Shown piece by piece: positions 1 to 6,150 of a DNA stretch of 8,944 nt; position 1 is the stretch's first letter; each line of letters opens with the position of its first letter. Both the position numbers and the translations under genes were made by a program. The stretch lies in the NCBI GenBank assembly GCA_018400515.1, contig JAGYMR010000108.1, positions 1 to 8,944 of the forward strand, given 5' to 3'. Origin of the DNA: Tangfeifania sp. Its GTDB lineage: Bacteria > Bacteroidota > Bacteroidia > Bacteroidales > Prolixibacteraceae. Under the pieces are notes generated by a model. That model was given only the letters and a program-made list of their open reading frames with translations. It was not told where the DNA came from and did not search any database.

Positions 1-62
1 TGGAACTCGCTTGTAATTTTATTCATAATTTTTTGTGATGTTAGCATCATGCTTGTTTCATT
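1..62. repeat. 62-bp dispersed repeat, copy 1 (at window edge)
   Basis: By hand alignment this stretch matches 2919-2980 at 57 of 62 positions in the same orientation, with no gaps. It contains a short hairpin, TGATG-TTAG-CATCA (36-49). Similarity stops at 62, just where a perfect palindrome TTTCCGGAAA (61-70) begins. The left end is cut by the window, so the element may be longer. It lies downstream of the OB-fold lipoprotein gene. Its family is not recognised; a small non-autonomous element or a remnant of a mobile gene are both possible. Confidence 0.7.
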
Positions 63-140
63 TCCGGAAAGGAGTAGACTGGTATACCACCCCAAGTCAG
101 TGCAGGGCAGGCCTTCAAAAAACCGCAAAATCTGTTCTGC

Positions 141-641
141 CTAGCTATCTTCCCCGAGGATCTGAAGTCCTTCGATAAAATAGACCGGTTCACCTTCCTC
201 CCGGGACCCGGCAATCACGCGGTGTGCCTCATCGGCTCCCGAATCATGGCCGGCACCGGCTTCCTCACCCTCATGTGGCTCCTGTGGGTTGTGCGCATCG
301 GCTTCTGTTTTCACCTCTTTAAAGATCCCCCGGATGGTCAGGTCGCTGCCCATTTGTTCCTGGCTGAAAGCACCGATCTTCTCCCCGGCTTCCACCCGGA
401 TATTCATATCTTCGGTACTCCCCATCAGGAAGCATCTTCCGCCGCCATGCCGGCAAACATGCATGACCGTTCCCTTTACAACCACCTCTTTCCCTTCCAG
501 CTCAGGAGCTTTGGCATACAGCTCATCGATGGAATAAACAACAGCCGCCTTTTTGGTTGCCTGACCTTCACTTGTTTTTTGCGGATTGTTGCAACCCCAA
601 AACATCCCCCCCAGCAAACTCAGGAAAATCAATTTTCTCAT
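141..641 (-). CDS. OB-fold (tRNA_anti-like) lipoprotein
   Basis: A 166-residue predicted lipoprotein. The N-terminus has a charged MRK, a short hydrophobic run and a Cys at residue 17 preceded by F-W-G, a loose lipobox of the kind seen in Bacteroidota. Residues about 35-112 read as a small OB-fold domain: SIDELYAKAPELEGKEV opening, a V-V-V-K-G-T strand, and a closing strand DLTIRGIFKEV. Within it is H61-x-C63-x-H65-x4-C70, a possible metal or haem site. Residues about 116-140 form a linker rich in His, Glu and Gly, and a final short hydrophobic segment (VYFIEGLQIL) follows. The start at 641 is the only ATG giving a signal peptide. It is the last gene of a same-strand run after a PepSY-type membrane protein (95-nt gap), which hints at a shared role in metal or redox handling in the envelope. 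That role is inference; the exact function is unknown. Confidence 0.8.
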   Translation of the reverse strand: MRKLIFLSLLGGMFWGCNNPQKTSEGQATKKAAVVYSIDELYAKAPELEGKEVVVKGTVMHVCRHGGGRCFLMGSTEDMNIRVEAGEKIGAFSQEQMGSDLTIRGIFKEVKTEADAHNPQEPHEGEEAGAGHDSGADEAHRVIAGSREEGEPVYFIEGLQILGEDS

Positions 642-736
642 CTCTCTAAAATTTTATAATGATCTATAAATAAATTAAAAATTATTTACTTTTCGCTTTT
701 TCCCCTTTTGGGTGAAATTATCCGGTATAATTTTTA

Positions 737-1288
737 TCAGATATACATGAGCGCAAAGAAAAGGGGCACGGCAAAACCTGCCAGTGTCAGCCACCACCCC
801 CACCGGCTAAAGCCCCGTTTCCCTTTTAACAGGAATAAGCCGGAAACAGCAACAAACAGCAAAAGGACAGCCATCCCGTCGCTCACCCATTTCCAGAGGG
901 TACCGATGGAAGCCTGGTGCAGCTGGTTCATCTCAAAGATCACGGGCCGCCGCTGCAAATAACTCATGGATGCCATGCCGGTTGCAGGGTCGATCTCCAC
1001 CTCCCCATTTTTAATAAATACTTTGATGATGCCCTGGTTATTGACGTAATGCTTTTTGTAGACCACCTCCCGCTCCTGTTGCTGAAGAACCTCTTTGATG
1101 GCTGCTTTGCTGATTGCTGTGGAAGGGGAAAAGCCGGTCTGAAACTCGGAGAAAAAAATCTTGTAATCGGGATTAAAGTCGTGGCGATGGTTCAGAAAAA
1201 TACCCGACAATGCGTAAACGATGGTCATACCGACAATAAAATAACCCAAATCCCGGTGAAGGATTCGCAATAATTTTCTGATATTCAT
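737..1288 (-). CDS. PepSY-associated transmembrane protein
   Basis: A 183-residue inner-membrane protein. Three membrane segments are visible: about 15-33 (GYFIVGMTIVYALSGIFL), 137-154 (MAVLLLFVAVSGLFLL) and 164-181. Between the first two lies a periplasmic PepSY-like portion of about 100 residues, including KVFIKNGEVEIDPATG (residues 89-104). The N-terminal LLRILHRDLGYF with an early His, and the later NQLHQASIGTLWKWVSDGMA, match the pattern of PepSY-associated TM helix proteins. In larger relatives such conserved His residues sit in membrane helices of iron or siderophore reductase-like proteins. This is the short three-helix version, not the long four-helix one. It lies 69 nt after the DUF134 gene and 95 nt before the lipoprotein gene, all on one strand. 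The molecular function of this short group is not established. Confidence 0.82.
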   Translation of the reverse strand: MNIRKLLRILHRDLGYFIVGMTIVYALSGIFLNHRHDFNPDYKIFFSEFQTGFSPSTAISKAAIKEVLQQQEREVVYKKHYVNNQGIIKVFIKNGEVEIDPATGMASMSYLQRRPVIFEMNQLHQASIGTLWKWVSDGMAVLLLFVAVSGLFLLKGKRGFSRWGWWLTLAGFAVPLFFALMYI

Positions 1289-1357
1289 TCTAAAAATCTA
1301 TATTTCGAAAATGTTTTTGAGGGATTGTTCTTCTCCTGGCGACTCATAAAACGAACA

Positions 1358-1771
1358 CTATTTCACATAAAAGTCAGTCAGCGAGATGACATCGGAGGAT
1401 TTACACAACGGGCAAACGGGTTTCTCTTTGGTGTAATGGTTAAAGCTGGCACTGCATTCATTGCATTTAAACCAGTTTTCATCGAAATAGATATCGCCTC
1501 CCCTGAAAATGATATCCCTTCCCTCCACAAAAGCAGTTGCCACTTTGTTCCGTGCCTCTTCGTAGATCCTCGTCAGTGTTGGCCGGGAGATGTCCATATG
1601 GACGGCAGCTTCTTCCTGAGTCAGGTTTTGATAATCAAGAAGGCGGATGGTTTCGTACTCTTCGATACGGAGGACCACTTCATTCGATTTCCGGCCACGG
1701 ACGCCAAAAACCGACATTCCCTTGATCAGGGGCGGTCCCTGGATTCTTCTGTTTCTTTTTCTTCTGGGCAT
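1358..1771 (-). CDS. DUF134 (UPF0251) DNA-binding-like protein with C-terminal zinc ribbon
   Basis: A 137-residue protein. It begins MPRRKRNRRIQGPP, the basic start typical of DUF134/UPF0251 proteins. Residues 28-46 carry the conserved EVVLRIEEYETIRLLDY stretch, and residues about 50-76 form a sigma-70 region-4-like helix-turn-helix (TQEEAAVHMDISRPTLTRIYEEAR). The C-terminal part adds four cysteines, C103-x2-C106-x13-C120-x2-C123, a zinc-ribbon pattern. Many DUF134 proteins are about 100 residues or carry a dinitrogenase-cofactor (NifX/NifB-type) domain instead. Its ATG lies 1 nt after the aroC stop codon (TAAG-ATG), so translation is probably coupled to aroC. A transcription regulator is the natural guess, but no target can be read from the sequence. 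Confidence 0.88.
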   Translation of the reverse strand: MPRRKRNRRIQGPPLIKGMSVFGVRGRKSNEVVLRIEEYETIRLLDYQNLTQEEAAVHMDISRPTLTRIYEEARNKVATAFVEGRDIIFRGGDIYFDENWFKCNECSASFNHYTKEKPVCPLCKSSDVISLTDFYVK

Positions 1772-1772
1772 C

Positions 1773-2846
1773 TTAAATGATATTTATTTTATTCAACAAG
1801 ATATGATCGACCAGCACCAGAGCGGCCATTGCTTCTACAATGGGGACGGCCCGGGGTAAAACGCAGGGATCATGCCTACCCTTAGGGTTAATGGTCACCT
1901 CCCGGCTGTTTATATTGACGGTTTGCTGTTCTTTTAGCAGGGTGGCAATGGGTTTGAAAGCCACATTGAAATAGATATCTTCCCCGTTGGAAATTCCTCC
2001 CTGGACGCCTCCGGATCTGTTTGTTTTCGTCCGGATCCCTGTTTCATCCCGGATAAAAACATCGTTATGTTCCGACCCACTCAAACGGGTTCCCGCGAAT
2101 CCGGAGCCATATTCGAACCCTTTAACAGCATTGATACCGAGCATGGCAAATCCGAGATCGGCATGCAGTTTGTTAAACACAGGTTCTCCCAGTCCGGCGG
2201 GTACCTTTTGGGCCACACAGGTAATAACCCCTCCTACGGTATCCCTGTCTTTAGCTGCGACCTCGATCCGTTCGATCATGCGCGCTGCTGTTTCCGGGTC
2301 GGGGCACCGCACCAGGTTTTCCTCCGCACGGGAAAGATCGGTTTCGGTATAGGGCTTTTCCATCTTTATTTCGCCTACCTGCGTCACAAAGGCCCGGATG
2401 GCGACTCCCTCCCGGGCCAGGATCTGTTTAGCAATGGCCCCGGCGACCACCCGCGCAATGGTCTCCCGGGCGGAAGAGCGCCCTCCGCCGCGGTGATCCC
2501 GGGTTCCGTATTTTTTATAATAGGTATAATCAGCGTGTGACGGCCGGAAAACATCTTTCAGATCGCCGTAATCTTTGGGATGCTGATCTTTATTCCATAT
2601 CGCAAATGCAATGGGAGTTCCCTGGGTCCTGCCCTCAAAAACGCCGGAAAGGAACTGCACCTCATCCGCCTCCTTTCGCTGCGTAGTAATCTTTGATTGT
2701 CCGGGTTTCCGCCTGTTGAGATCTTTCTGGATAAGATCAACATCTAATTCAACGCCTGCCGGGCAGCCGTCGATAATCCCTCCGATTGCAGGGCCATGCG
2801 ATTCACCAAAGGAAGTCAAACGAAATATTCTCCCGAATGTATTCAT
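1773..2846 (-). CDS. aroC: chorismate synthase
   Basis: Converts 5-enolpyruvylshikimate-3-phosphate to chorismate with reduced FMN, the last step of the shikimate pathway, in the cytoplasm. The 357-residue length is normal for the family. All main signatures are present: GESHG at 14-18 in the start block [26 protein letters not shown] at 122-129, [13 protein letters not shown] at 277-289 and [18 protein letters not shown] at 323-340. The ATG at 2846 is fixed by this N-terminal block. A Bacteroidota-type promoter lies just upstream (2882-2912), inside a partly duplicated leader. It is followed 1 nt later by the DUF134 gene and probably heads a four-gene transcript. No other shikimate gene is in the window. 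Confidence 0.98.
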   Translation of the reverse strand: MNTFGRIFRLTSFGESHGPAIGGIIDGCPAGVELDVDLIQKDLNRRKPGQSKITTQRKEADEVQFLSGVFEGRTQGTPIAFAIWNKDQHPKDYGDLKDVFRPSHADYTYYKKYGTRDHRGGGRSSARETIARVVAGAIAKQILAREGVAIRAFVTQVGEIKMEKPYTETDLSRAEENLVRCPDPETAARMIERIEVAAKDRDTVGGVITCVAQKVPAGLGEPVFNKLHADLGFAMLGINAVKGFEYGSGFAGTRLSGSEHNDVFIRDETGIRTKTNRSGGVQGGISNGEDIYFNVAFKPIATLLKEQQTVNINSREVTINPKGRHDPCVLPRAVPIVEAMAALVLVDHILLNKINII

Positions 2847-2900
2847 TAGAATAAAAAAATATTAAACATTTGTAATTCAATCAAATATAAATTTGGTGTC
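2842..2900. repeat. aroC leader repeat, copy A (functional leader)
   Basis: This stretch spans the aroC start codon and 5' leader. It recurs in shortened form at 2975-3023: 13 identical bases (2842-2854), then 22 identical bases (2860-2881 against 2988-3009), then TGGTGTC at the far end (2894-2900 against 3017-3023). Copy A alone contains the good -7 box at 2882-2889. Confidence 0.75.
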
Positions 2901-2912
2901 TTTCGTTTACAA
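2882..2912 (-). promoter_or_regulatory. promoter of aroC
   Basis: Read on the minus strand, a TTG (2912-2910) is followed after 20 nt by TATATTTG (2889-2882), a full match to the Bacteroidota -7 consensus TAnnTTTG. The predicted start near 2876 gives a leader of about 30 nt before the aroC ATG. The leader is AU-rich and shows no Shine-Dalgarno sequence, as is common in this phylum. Confidence 0.6.
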
Positions 2913-2918
2913 GGCCCA

Positions 2919-2980
2919 TGGAACTCGCTTGTATTTTTATTCATCACCTTTTGTGATGTTAGCATCATGCTCGTTTCATT
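2919..2980. repeat. 62-bp dispersed repeat, copy 2
   Basis: Matches 1-62 at 57 of 62 positions. It carries two overlapping, mutually exclusive hairpins: CATCAC-CTTTT-GTGATG (2942-2958) and TGATG-TTAG-CATCA (2954-2967). The first is broken in copy 1 and the second is kept in both. It sits exactly between the two copies of the aroC leader repeat, sharing the bases TTCATT with the edge of copy B. No terminal inverted repeats or coding capacity of a transposase are seen. Confidence 0.72.
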
Positions 2981-3023
2981 AGAATAATATTAAACATTTG
3001 TAATTCAATTAAAGCATGGTGTC
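2975..3023. repeat. aroC leader repeat, copy B (partial)
   Basis: A shortened copy of the aroC leader (2842-2900). It keeps the position of the start codon (ATG at 2979-2977), but that ATG opens only a five-codon frame ending in TGA within the 62-bp repeat. It lacks the bases that make the -7 box in copy A. The rest of 2847-3072 holds no gene that I can support. Confidence 0.7.
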
Positions 3024-3072
3024 AGACCACTCCTGAATCAACAAATATGCTCCTGCTTCTTACTATTTGCTC

Positions 3073-3117
3073 AAAAAAAACCCCGTTTCTTTGAGCGCTT
3101 CCAAATAAAACGAGGTT
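3073..3117 (-). terminator. intrinsic terminator after the SlyD-type gene
   Basis: On the minus strand AACCTCGTTT (3117-3108) pairs with AAACGGGGTT (3088-3079) over 10 bp, with one G-U pair. The loop can extend the stem by a TTTG/CAAA pairing. A run of eight T (3080-3073) follows directly. It lies about 37 nt after the stop codon and separates this gene from the aroC unit. Confidence 0.8.
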
Positions 3118-3153
3118 AAAATAGTTAAATTGCACAAATAATCAAAATAGCAA

Positions 3154-3726
3154 TCAGCTGCCGCATCCCCCGCCGCAACAACCATCACCGGAATCATGAC
3201 CGTCGTCACAGTTTCCGTCTTCACAATCGCAACCGCCGCTTTGTGCACTGACCTGTTCAATTTCTTCCGGGGTGGCTTCACGAACCTCCACGACCTTTCC
3301 CGCGAAGTGCAGGTCCTGACCTGCCAGGGGGTGATTAAAATCCATTTTTACCGTTTCATCATTCACAGCAAGCACAAGCCCGTTCAGCCGCTGGCCGTTA
3401 CTGCTCATCATAGGGACAACATTCCCCACCGCGATCAGCTCCTCATCAAACTTCCCATCCACCAGAAACACATTCCTGGGCAACTCCACCATAGCATCCT
3501 TATTCACTTCACCATAAGCATTCTCTTTCGGCAAGTGAATGGTAAAGGGTTCGCCCGCTTTCAAACCGGCAAGGCGGGATTCAAATTCGGGCAACATCAC
3601 ACCCGCCCCGTATAAGAATTGCAATGGCTTTTCGGCAGTCGCCTGCTCCACCATTTCTCCGTTTTCATCATCCACACGCAGATCGTACGTCAACTTAACC
3701 ATTGCATTTTTCGAGATTTCCTGCAT
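3154..3726 (-). CDS. slyD: FKBP-type peptidyl-prolyl cis-trans isomerase, SlyD-like
   Basis: A 190-residue cytoplasmic folding helper that isomerises X-Pro bonds and acts as a chaperone. The FKBP half is split as in SlyD: residues 8-70 (MVKLTYDLRVDDENGEMVEQ, then LQFLYGAGVMLPEFESRLAGLKAGE), an inserted chaperone flap of about 72-125 (YGEVNKDAMVELPRNVF onward), and the return strand with NHPLAGQDLHFAGKVVEVREAT (131-152). The C-terminal 25 residues are rich in Cys, His, Asp and Gly (C166, C168, C173, H177, C183, C184, C188). This is a metal-binding tail like the nickel-binding tail of SlyD, though shorter. M9 (VKLTYDL) is an alternative start; 3726 fits the promoter upstream better. No hydrogenase or urease genes are nearby, so a metal-delivery role is not supported by context. 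Confidence 0.9.
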   Translation of the reverse strand: MQEISKNAMVKLTYDLRVDDENGEMVEQATAEKPLQFLYGAGVMLPEFESRLAGLKAGEPFTIHLPKENAYGEVNKDAMVELPRNVFLVDGKFDEELIAVGNVVPMMSSNGQRLNGLVLAVNDETVKMDFNHPLAGQDLHFAGKVVEVREATPEEIEQVSAQSGGCDCEDGNCDDGHDSGDGCCGGGCGS

Positions 3727-3750
3727 AATTCCAATTTTTTACGTTTGATG

Positions 3751-3781
3751 CAAATAAACTGTTTTAATCCCATAAAACAAA
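3751..3781 (-). promoter_or_regulatory. promoter of the SlyD-type gene
   Basis: On the minus strand TTTG (3781-3778), 19 nt, then TTTATTTG (3758-3751), seven of eight matches to TAnnTTTG. The predicted start near 3745 leaves about 19 nt before the ATG at 3726. The rest of the 130-nt gap to the DUF4465 gene is AT-rich, with no clear terminator. Confidence 0.55.
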
Positions 3782-3856
3782 ACACTTGCATGTCCTTTTT
3801 AAACGCTTATCCAAAAATTAATACTAAAAAAACAACACGGAAGAGTCAAAAAAAGT

Positions 3857-5791
3857 TCAGTACTTCAGGATTTTGTGTGACAGTTCGCCGGAGGAAATTT
3901 TCACCTTCAGGAAATAGAGCCCCGGGGGAACATTTCGCAATGCTTTTACCGAGACTCTTCCGGCAGCATGCACATACTTCCGAAACAGGGGTTTCCCTGA
4001 AATATCCACCAGCAGAATTTCTTCGGCGTTCCCGGGCCATTCAATATAAAAATCCCGCTGAACCGGATTGGGAAAAACCTTCAATTCCGGTTTTTGGGTA
4101 AACGGGGAGGCCACGGGCACTTGCACAATTACCCGGAAGGAGTGGTATGCCATTTTTCCGTTGGAAGAGGCAGAGATAACCACTTCAGCCTCTCCGGTCA
4201 TTTCCGGGGTAACATTGAAAGCCAGCTGAACTGACTTCTCTTTTCCGGGTTTCCCAATAACCACCACGGAGCCTGTCAGAAGAGCGGGATTGCTAATATA
4301 TTCCAGGTCAATATCAATTTCGTTATCAGGATTATCCGGATCGGTAAAAACGGAATCCAGCGCCACATAAAAAATTTCCGGAAGGTTCCGGTCTTCCCCC
4401 TGAGTGGGCAAAGGATTCGCAATTTCGGGAGGGATGTCCTGGTAGTTTAACTGATCGAGGCAAAAATATCCCGGGGTATTCATCCCATAAGGCCCGTTAT
4501 CAGAAGAAGACAAACTAAACCGGAGCGTGGAGATCTCTCCTAACGGCGACAAGTCAACCCACTGCCAGTCATCCACGATAAAATCCTTTTGGTTATCATC
4601 AAACCTGAAATCGGCCAGGTAATAATCAATGGTGCCGGTAGTATCACCCGCCGGCGAGATCCCGGCAACGGTCACTTTAAACCAGTCCGGGTCATCGCCA
4701 TCCGGACCGCCAAATTTTTTGGAGAAATCATCCCCGTTTTTCATCGACTTCCACGCATAGGTGGAATTGGTAATGTAAAAACCAGAGGCAATGGTTTCAC
4801 TGAATTCAACTTCTGAAAAGCCCACTGGATAGGAAACAGCATAACTTTTTGAATCCATGGCCCCTGCTCCTGTAATGGCACTGTATTGGTTGGCGTACCC
4901 CCCGGTGGTTGTATCGGTGGTAGCGGAAGCCGCAAAGCCGCTCCAGCTTCCATAATCATCATTGTAATCGTTTTGAAACAGAAAGCCTCCGCTGCGGAAC
5001 TCCCCGGCCCCGTCGGAACCGTTATAAAAATCCCCTTCACTGAGCTCCAGATCTTCCATTCCGGCTGTGGCCAGGATTTCGGGCGTATCCGGTGCCCTGC
5101 CGTTCCAGTTGTCGATGCAAAAATAGGCGGGTGTGTTCATCCCCCAGTTCCCGTTATCGCTGGACTCAAGGCGGAATTTCAGGTCTTTTACTACCCCCAG
5201 ACTGCTCAAGTCCACCCATTCCCAGGTTCTCACAAGGATATCATTTTCCGGTTGGGAAGACCGGTAGTCTGCCAGAAAAAACACCACCTCCGCTGTTTCG
5301 TTCCCGTAGATGTCCGTGCCGGAAACCACCAGTTTGAAATAATCCTCATCGGTGCCATCCTCCCCGCCAAATTTTTTGGAAAAGTCATCGCCGTTTTTCA
5401 TGGAAAAATAAGCATAGGTGGTGTTGGTAACGTAAAATCCCTGAATGGAAGTTGGATTTTCCAGTTCCATCTCCAGGGTACCGTCCACGTAAGCAACCGC
5501 ATAATTTTCCGACCCCTCAGCGCCGCCCGCAGTAATGGCGCTGTACTGATTTTCATAACCCGGTGTAACCGAATCGGTCATATTCGACACCGAAAATCCA
5601 CTCCAACTTCCATAATCGGCATTGTAACTGTTGGGGAACCAAAATCCTCCGCTGGAGAAACCACCCGAACCACCCGAACCATTCCACCAGGAGCCGGTAT
5701 CCAGGGCAATATTTTCAAAAGTAGCCGTGTTTTGGGCATTCACAGAGACGAGGGCTGCCCAGAAGCCCAGGAGAAAGTAAATCTTTTTCAT
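3857..5791 (-). CDS. T9SS-secreted protein with two DUF4465 domains, under a cobalamin riboswitch
   Basis: A 644-residue exported protein. Residues 1-19 form a signal peptide (MKKIYFLLGF start, cut after V-N-A). Two DUF4465 domains follow in tandem, about 24-230 and 247-450. They share blocks such as YGSWSGF, NQYSAIT, MKNGDDFSKKFGG, a LADYR/LADFR block, WVDLS-LG and SSDNG--GMNTP-YFC. Residues about 452-560 look like a beta-rich Ig/cadherin-type domain (VFTDPDNPDNEIDIDLEY). Residues about 567-644 are a type A T9SS sorting domain (LKVFPNPV, then DISGKPLF and PPGLYFLKV), so it is exported through the outer membrane by T9SS and probably held at the surface. The cobalamin riboswitch upstream makes a cobamide-related role likely, for example capture of B12 at the surface. 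From memory, DUF4465 proteins recur in B12 loci of Bacteroidota, but I cannot confirm this here. No btuB-like receptor gene is in the window. An upstream in-frame ATG at 5821 would add 10 residues; 5791 gives the better signal peptide. Confidence 0.88.
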   Translation of the reverse strand: MKKIYFLLGFWAALVSVNAQNTATFENIALDTGSWWNGSGGSGGFSSGGFWFPNSYNADYGSWSGFSVSNMTDSVTPGYENQYSAITAGGAEGSENYAVAYVDGTLEMELENPTSIQGFYVTNTTYAYFSMKNGDDFSKKFGGEDGTDEDYFKLVVSGTDIYGNETAEVVFFLADYRSSQPENDILVRTWEWVDLSSLGVVKDLKFRLESSDNGNWGMNTPAYFCIDNWNGRAPDTPEILATAGMEDLELSEGDFYNGSDGAGEFRSGGFLFQNDYNDDYGSWSGFAASATTDTTTGGYANQYSAITGAGAMDSKSYAVSYPVGFSEVEFSETIASGFYITNSTYAWKSMKNGDDFSKKFGGPDGDDPDWFKVTVAGISPAGDTTGTIDYYLADFRFDDNQKDFIVDDWQWVDLSPLGEISTLRFSLSSSDNGPYGMNTPGYFCLDQLNYQDIPPEIANPLPTQGEDRNLPEIFYVALDSVFTDPDNPDNEIDIDLEYISNPALLTGSVVVIGKPGKEKSVQLAFNVTPEMTGEAEVVISASSNGKMAYHSFRVIVQVPVASPFTQKPELKVFPNPVQRDFYIEWPGNAEEILLVDISGKPLFRKYVHAAGRVSVKALRNVPPGLYFLKVKISSGELSHKILKY

Positions 5792-5829
5792 TGTAAAATT
5801 TTTTTTGTTAAACAAAAACATTTTACAAT
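5790..5829 (-). promoter_or_regulatory. start-codon hairpin of the DUF4465 gene
   Basis: On the minus strand ATTGTAAAAT (5829-5820) is perfectly complementary to ATTTTACAAT (5799-5790). Inside it TTTTTGT and ACAAAAA pair again around a TAA loop (5802-5818). The whole 40-nt stretch can fold as one long AU-rich hairpin, and its 3' arm contains the A and U of the ATG at 5791-5789. This could hide the start codon from ribosomes, as part of the riboswitch output or independently. The pairing is seen directly; the regulatory role is inference. Confidence 0.55.
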
Positions 5830-5844
5830 ACCAAAACCAATGGG

Positions 5845-5864
5845 AAAAAAAGGTAAGTTACCTT
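5845..5864 (-). terminator. weak terminator-like hairpin between riboswitch and gene
   Basis: On the minus strand AAGGTA (5864-5859), loop ACT, TACCTT (5855-5850), running into a T tract ending at 5845. The stem is only 6 bp, with two G-C pairs, so it would be a weak terminator. Its place between the aptamer and the coding start fits a possible expression platform. A second hairpin (AGCTTTC with GAAAAGCT, about 5866-5886) lies just before it. Confidence 0.3.
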
Positions 5865-5901
5865 CAGCTTTTCATCCCGAAAGCTTACGATATTGTTCTT
5901 C

Positions 5902-6102
5902 CTGAAACGGCAGGTTTTCTGGCTTTCCCCGATTGACAGCGGCCTTCCCGTCCGTTATAACAGACAGTGGCAAAATAGCCGTCAACATGATAGGATTACA
6001 GCTGCGGGTACAGCTCCGGATTCACACCGGATTCCCTCGGGGCGAAAGTGCGTAAACACACCCTTATCACCCCATCCCTTTCTCAAAAGAGAACCATTTC
6101 AG
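5902..6102 (-). promoter_or_regulatory. cobalamin (B12) riboswitch
   Basis: The minus strand carries the conserved core of the cobalamin riboswitch in the right order: GAGGGAATCCGGTG (6038-6025), AATCCGGAGCTG (6022-6011) and CCCGCAGCTGTAA (6008-5996), then GCCACTG (5971-5965), GGGAAGGC (5949-5942) and the B12 box AGCCAGAAAACCTGCC (5924-5909). A closing P1 stem of 9 bp forms between CTGAAATGG (6102-6094) and CCGTTTCAG (5910-5902). It lies about 110 nt before the ATG of the DUF4465 gene on the same strand and should lower its expression when cobalamin is bound. The start-codon hairpin and the weak terminator-like stem downstream are candidates for the output. Confidence 0.95.
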
Positions 6103-6104
6103 TG

Positions 6105-6112
6105 CAAAAATA
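6105..6112 (-). promoter_or_regulatory. -7 box of the riboswitch transcript
   Basis: TATTTTTG on the minus strand is a full match to TAnnTTTG. It would start transcription within a few bases of 6102, exactly where the P1 stem of the riboswitch begins. No good TTTG is found 19-21 nt upstream; the nearest is TTTTC at 6140-6136. The 5' gap up to 6150 also holds a 14-bp AT palindrome (AAAAATATATTTTT) after the DUF4870-like gene. Confidence 0.5.
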
Positions 6113-6150
6113 AATTTTTAAAAGGAAATAAGTGCGAAAAATATATTTTT

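Noticed and set aside
1..144. Plus-strand open frame from the window edge to a TAG at 142-144 (47 codons), partly hydrophobic.
   Set aside because: It is short, starts outside the window, crosses the 62-bp repeat and overlaps the end of the lipoprotein gene by a few bases. The second repeat copy does not continue the same protein, so a real gene is not supported.
690..736. CCC-AAAA-GGGG hairpin as a terminator between the PepSY gene and the lipoprotein gene.
   Set aside because: The stem is only 3-4 bp and no T run follows on the minus strand; it is not enough to call a terminator or split the operon.
2846..2968. Minus-strand 40-codon frame starting MMLTSQK that ends in TAATG, overlapping the aroC start.
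   Set aside because: The stop/start overlap is suggestive, but the frame is made of the repeat plus the aroC promoter and leader, no family is recognisable, and the likely aroC transcript starts inside it.
2847..3072. CRISPR-like array, because of several short repeats close together.
   Set aside because: There are only two copies of each repeat, of different types and with no regular spacers or cas genes.
4886..5905. Long plus-strand open frame opposite the DUF4465 gene.
   Set aside because: It has no recognisable domain and lies antisense to a gene with clear signal peptide, repeats and sorting domain. It is a by-product of that gene's codon use.
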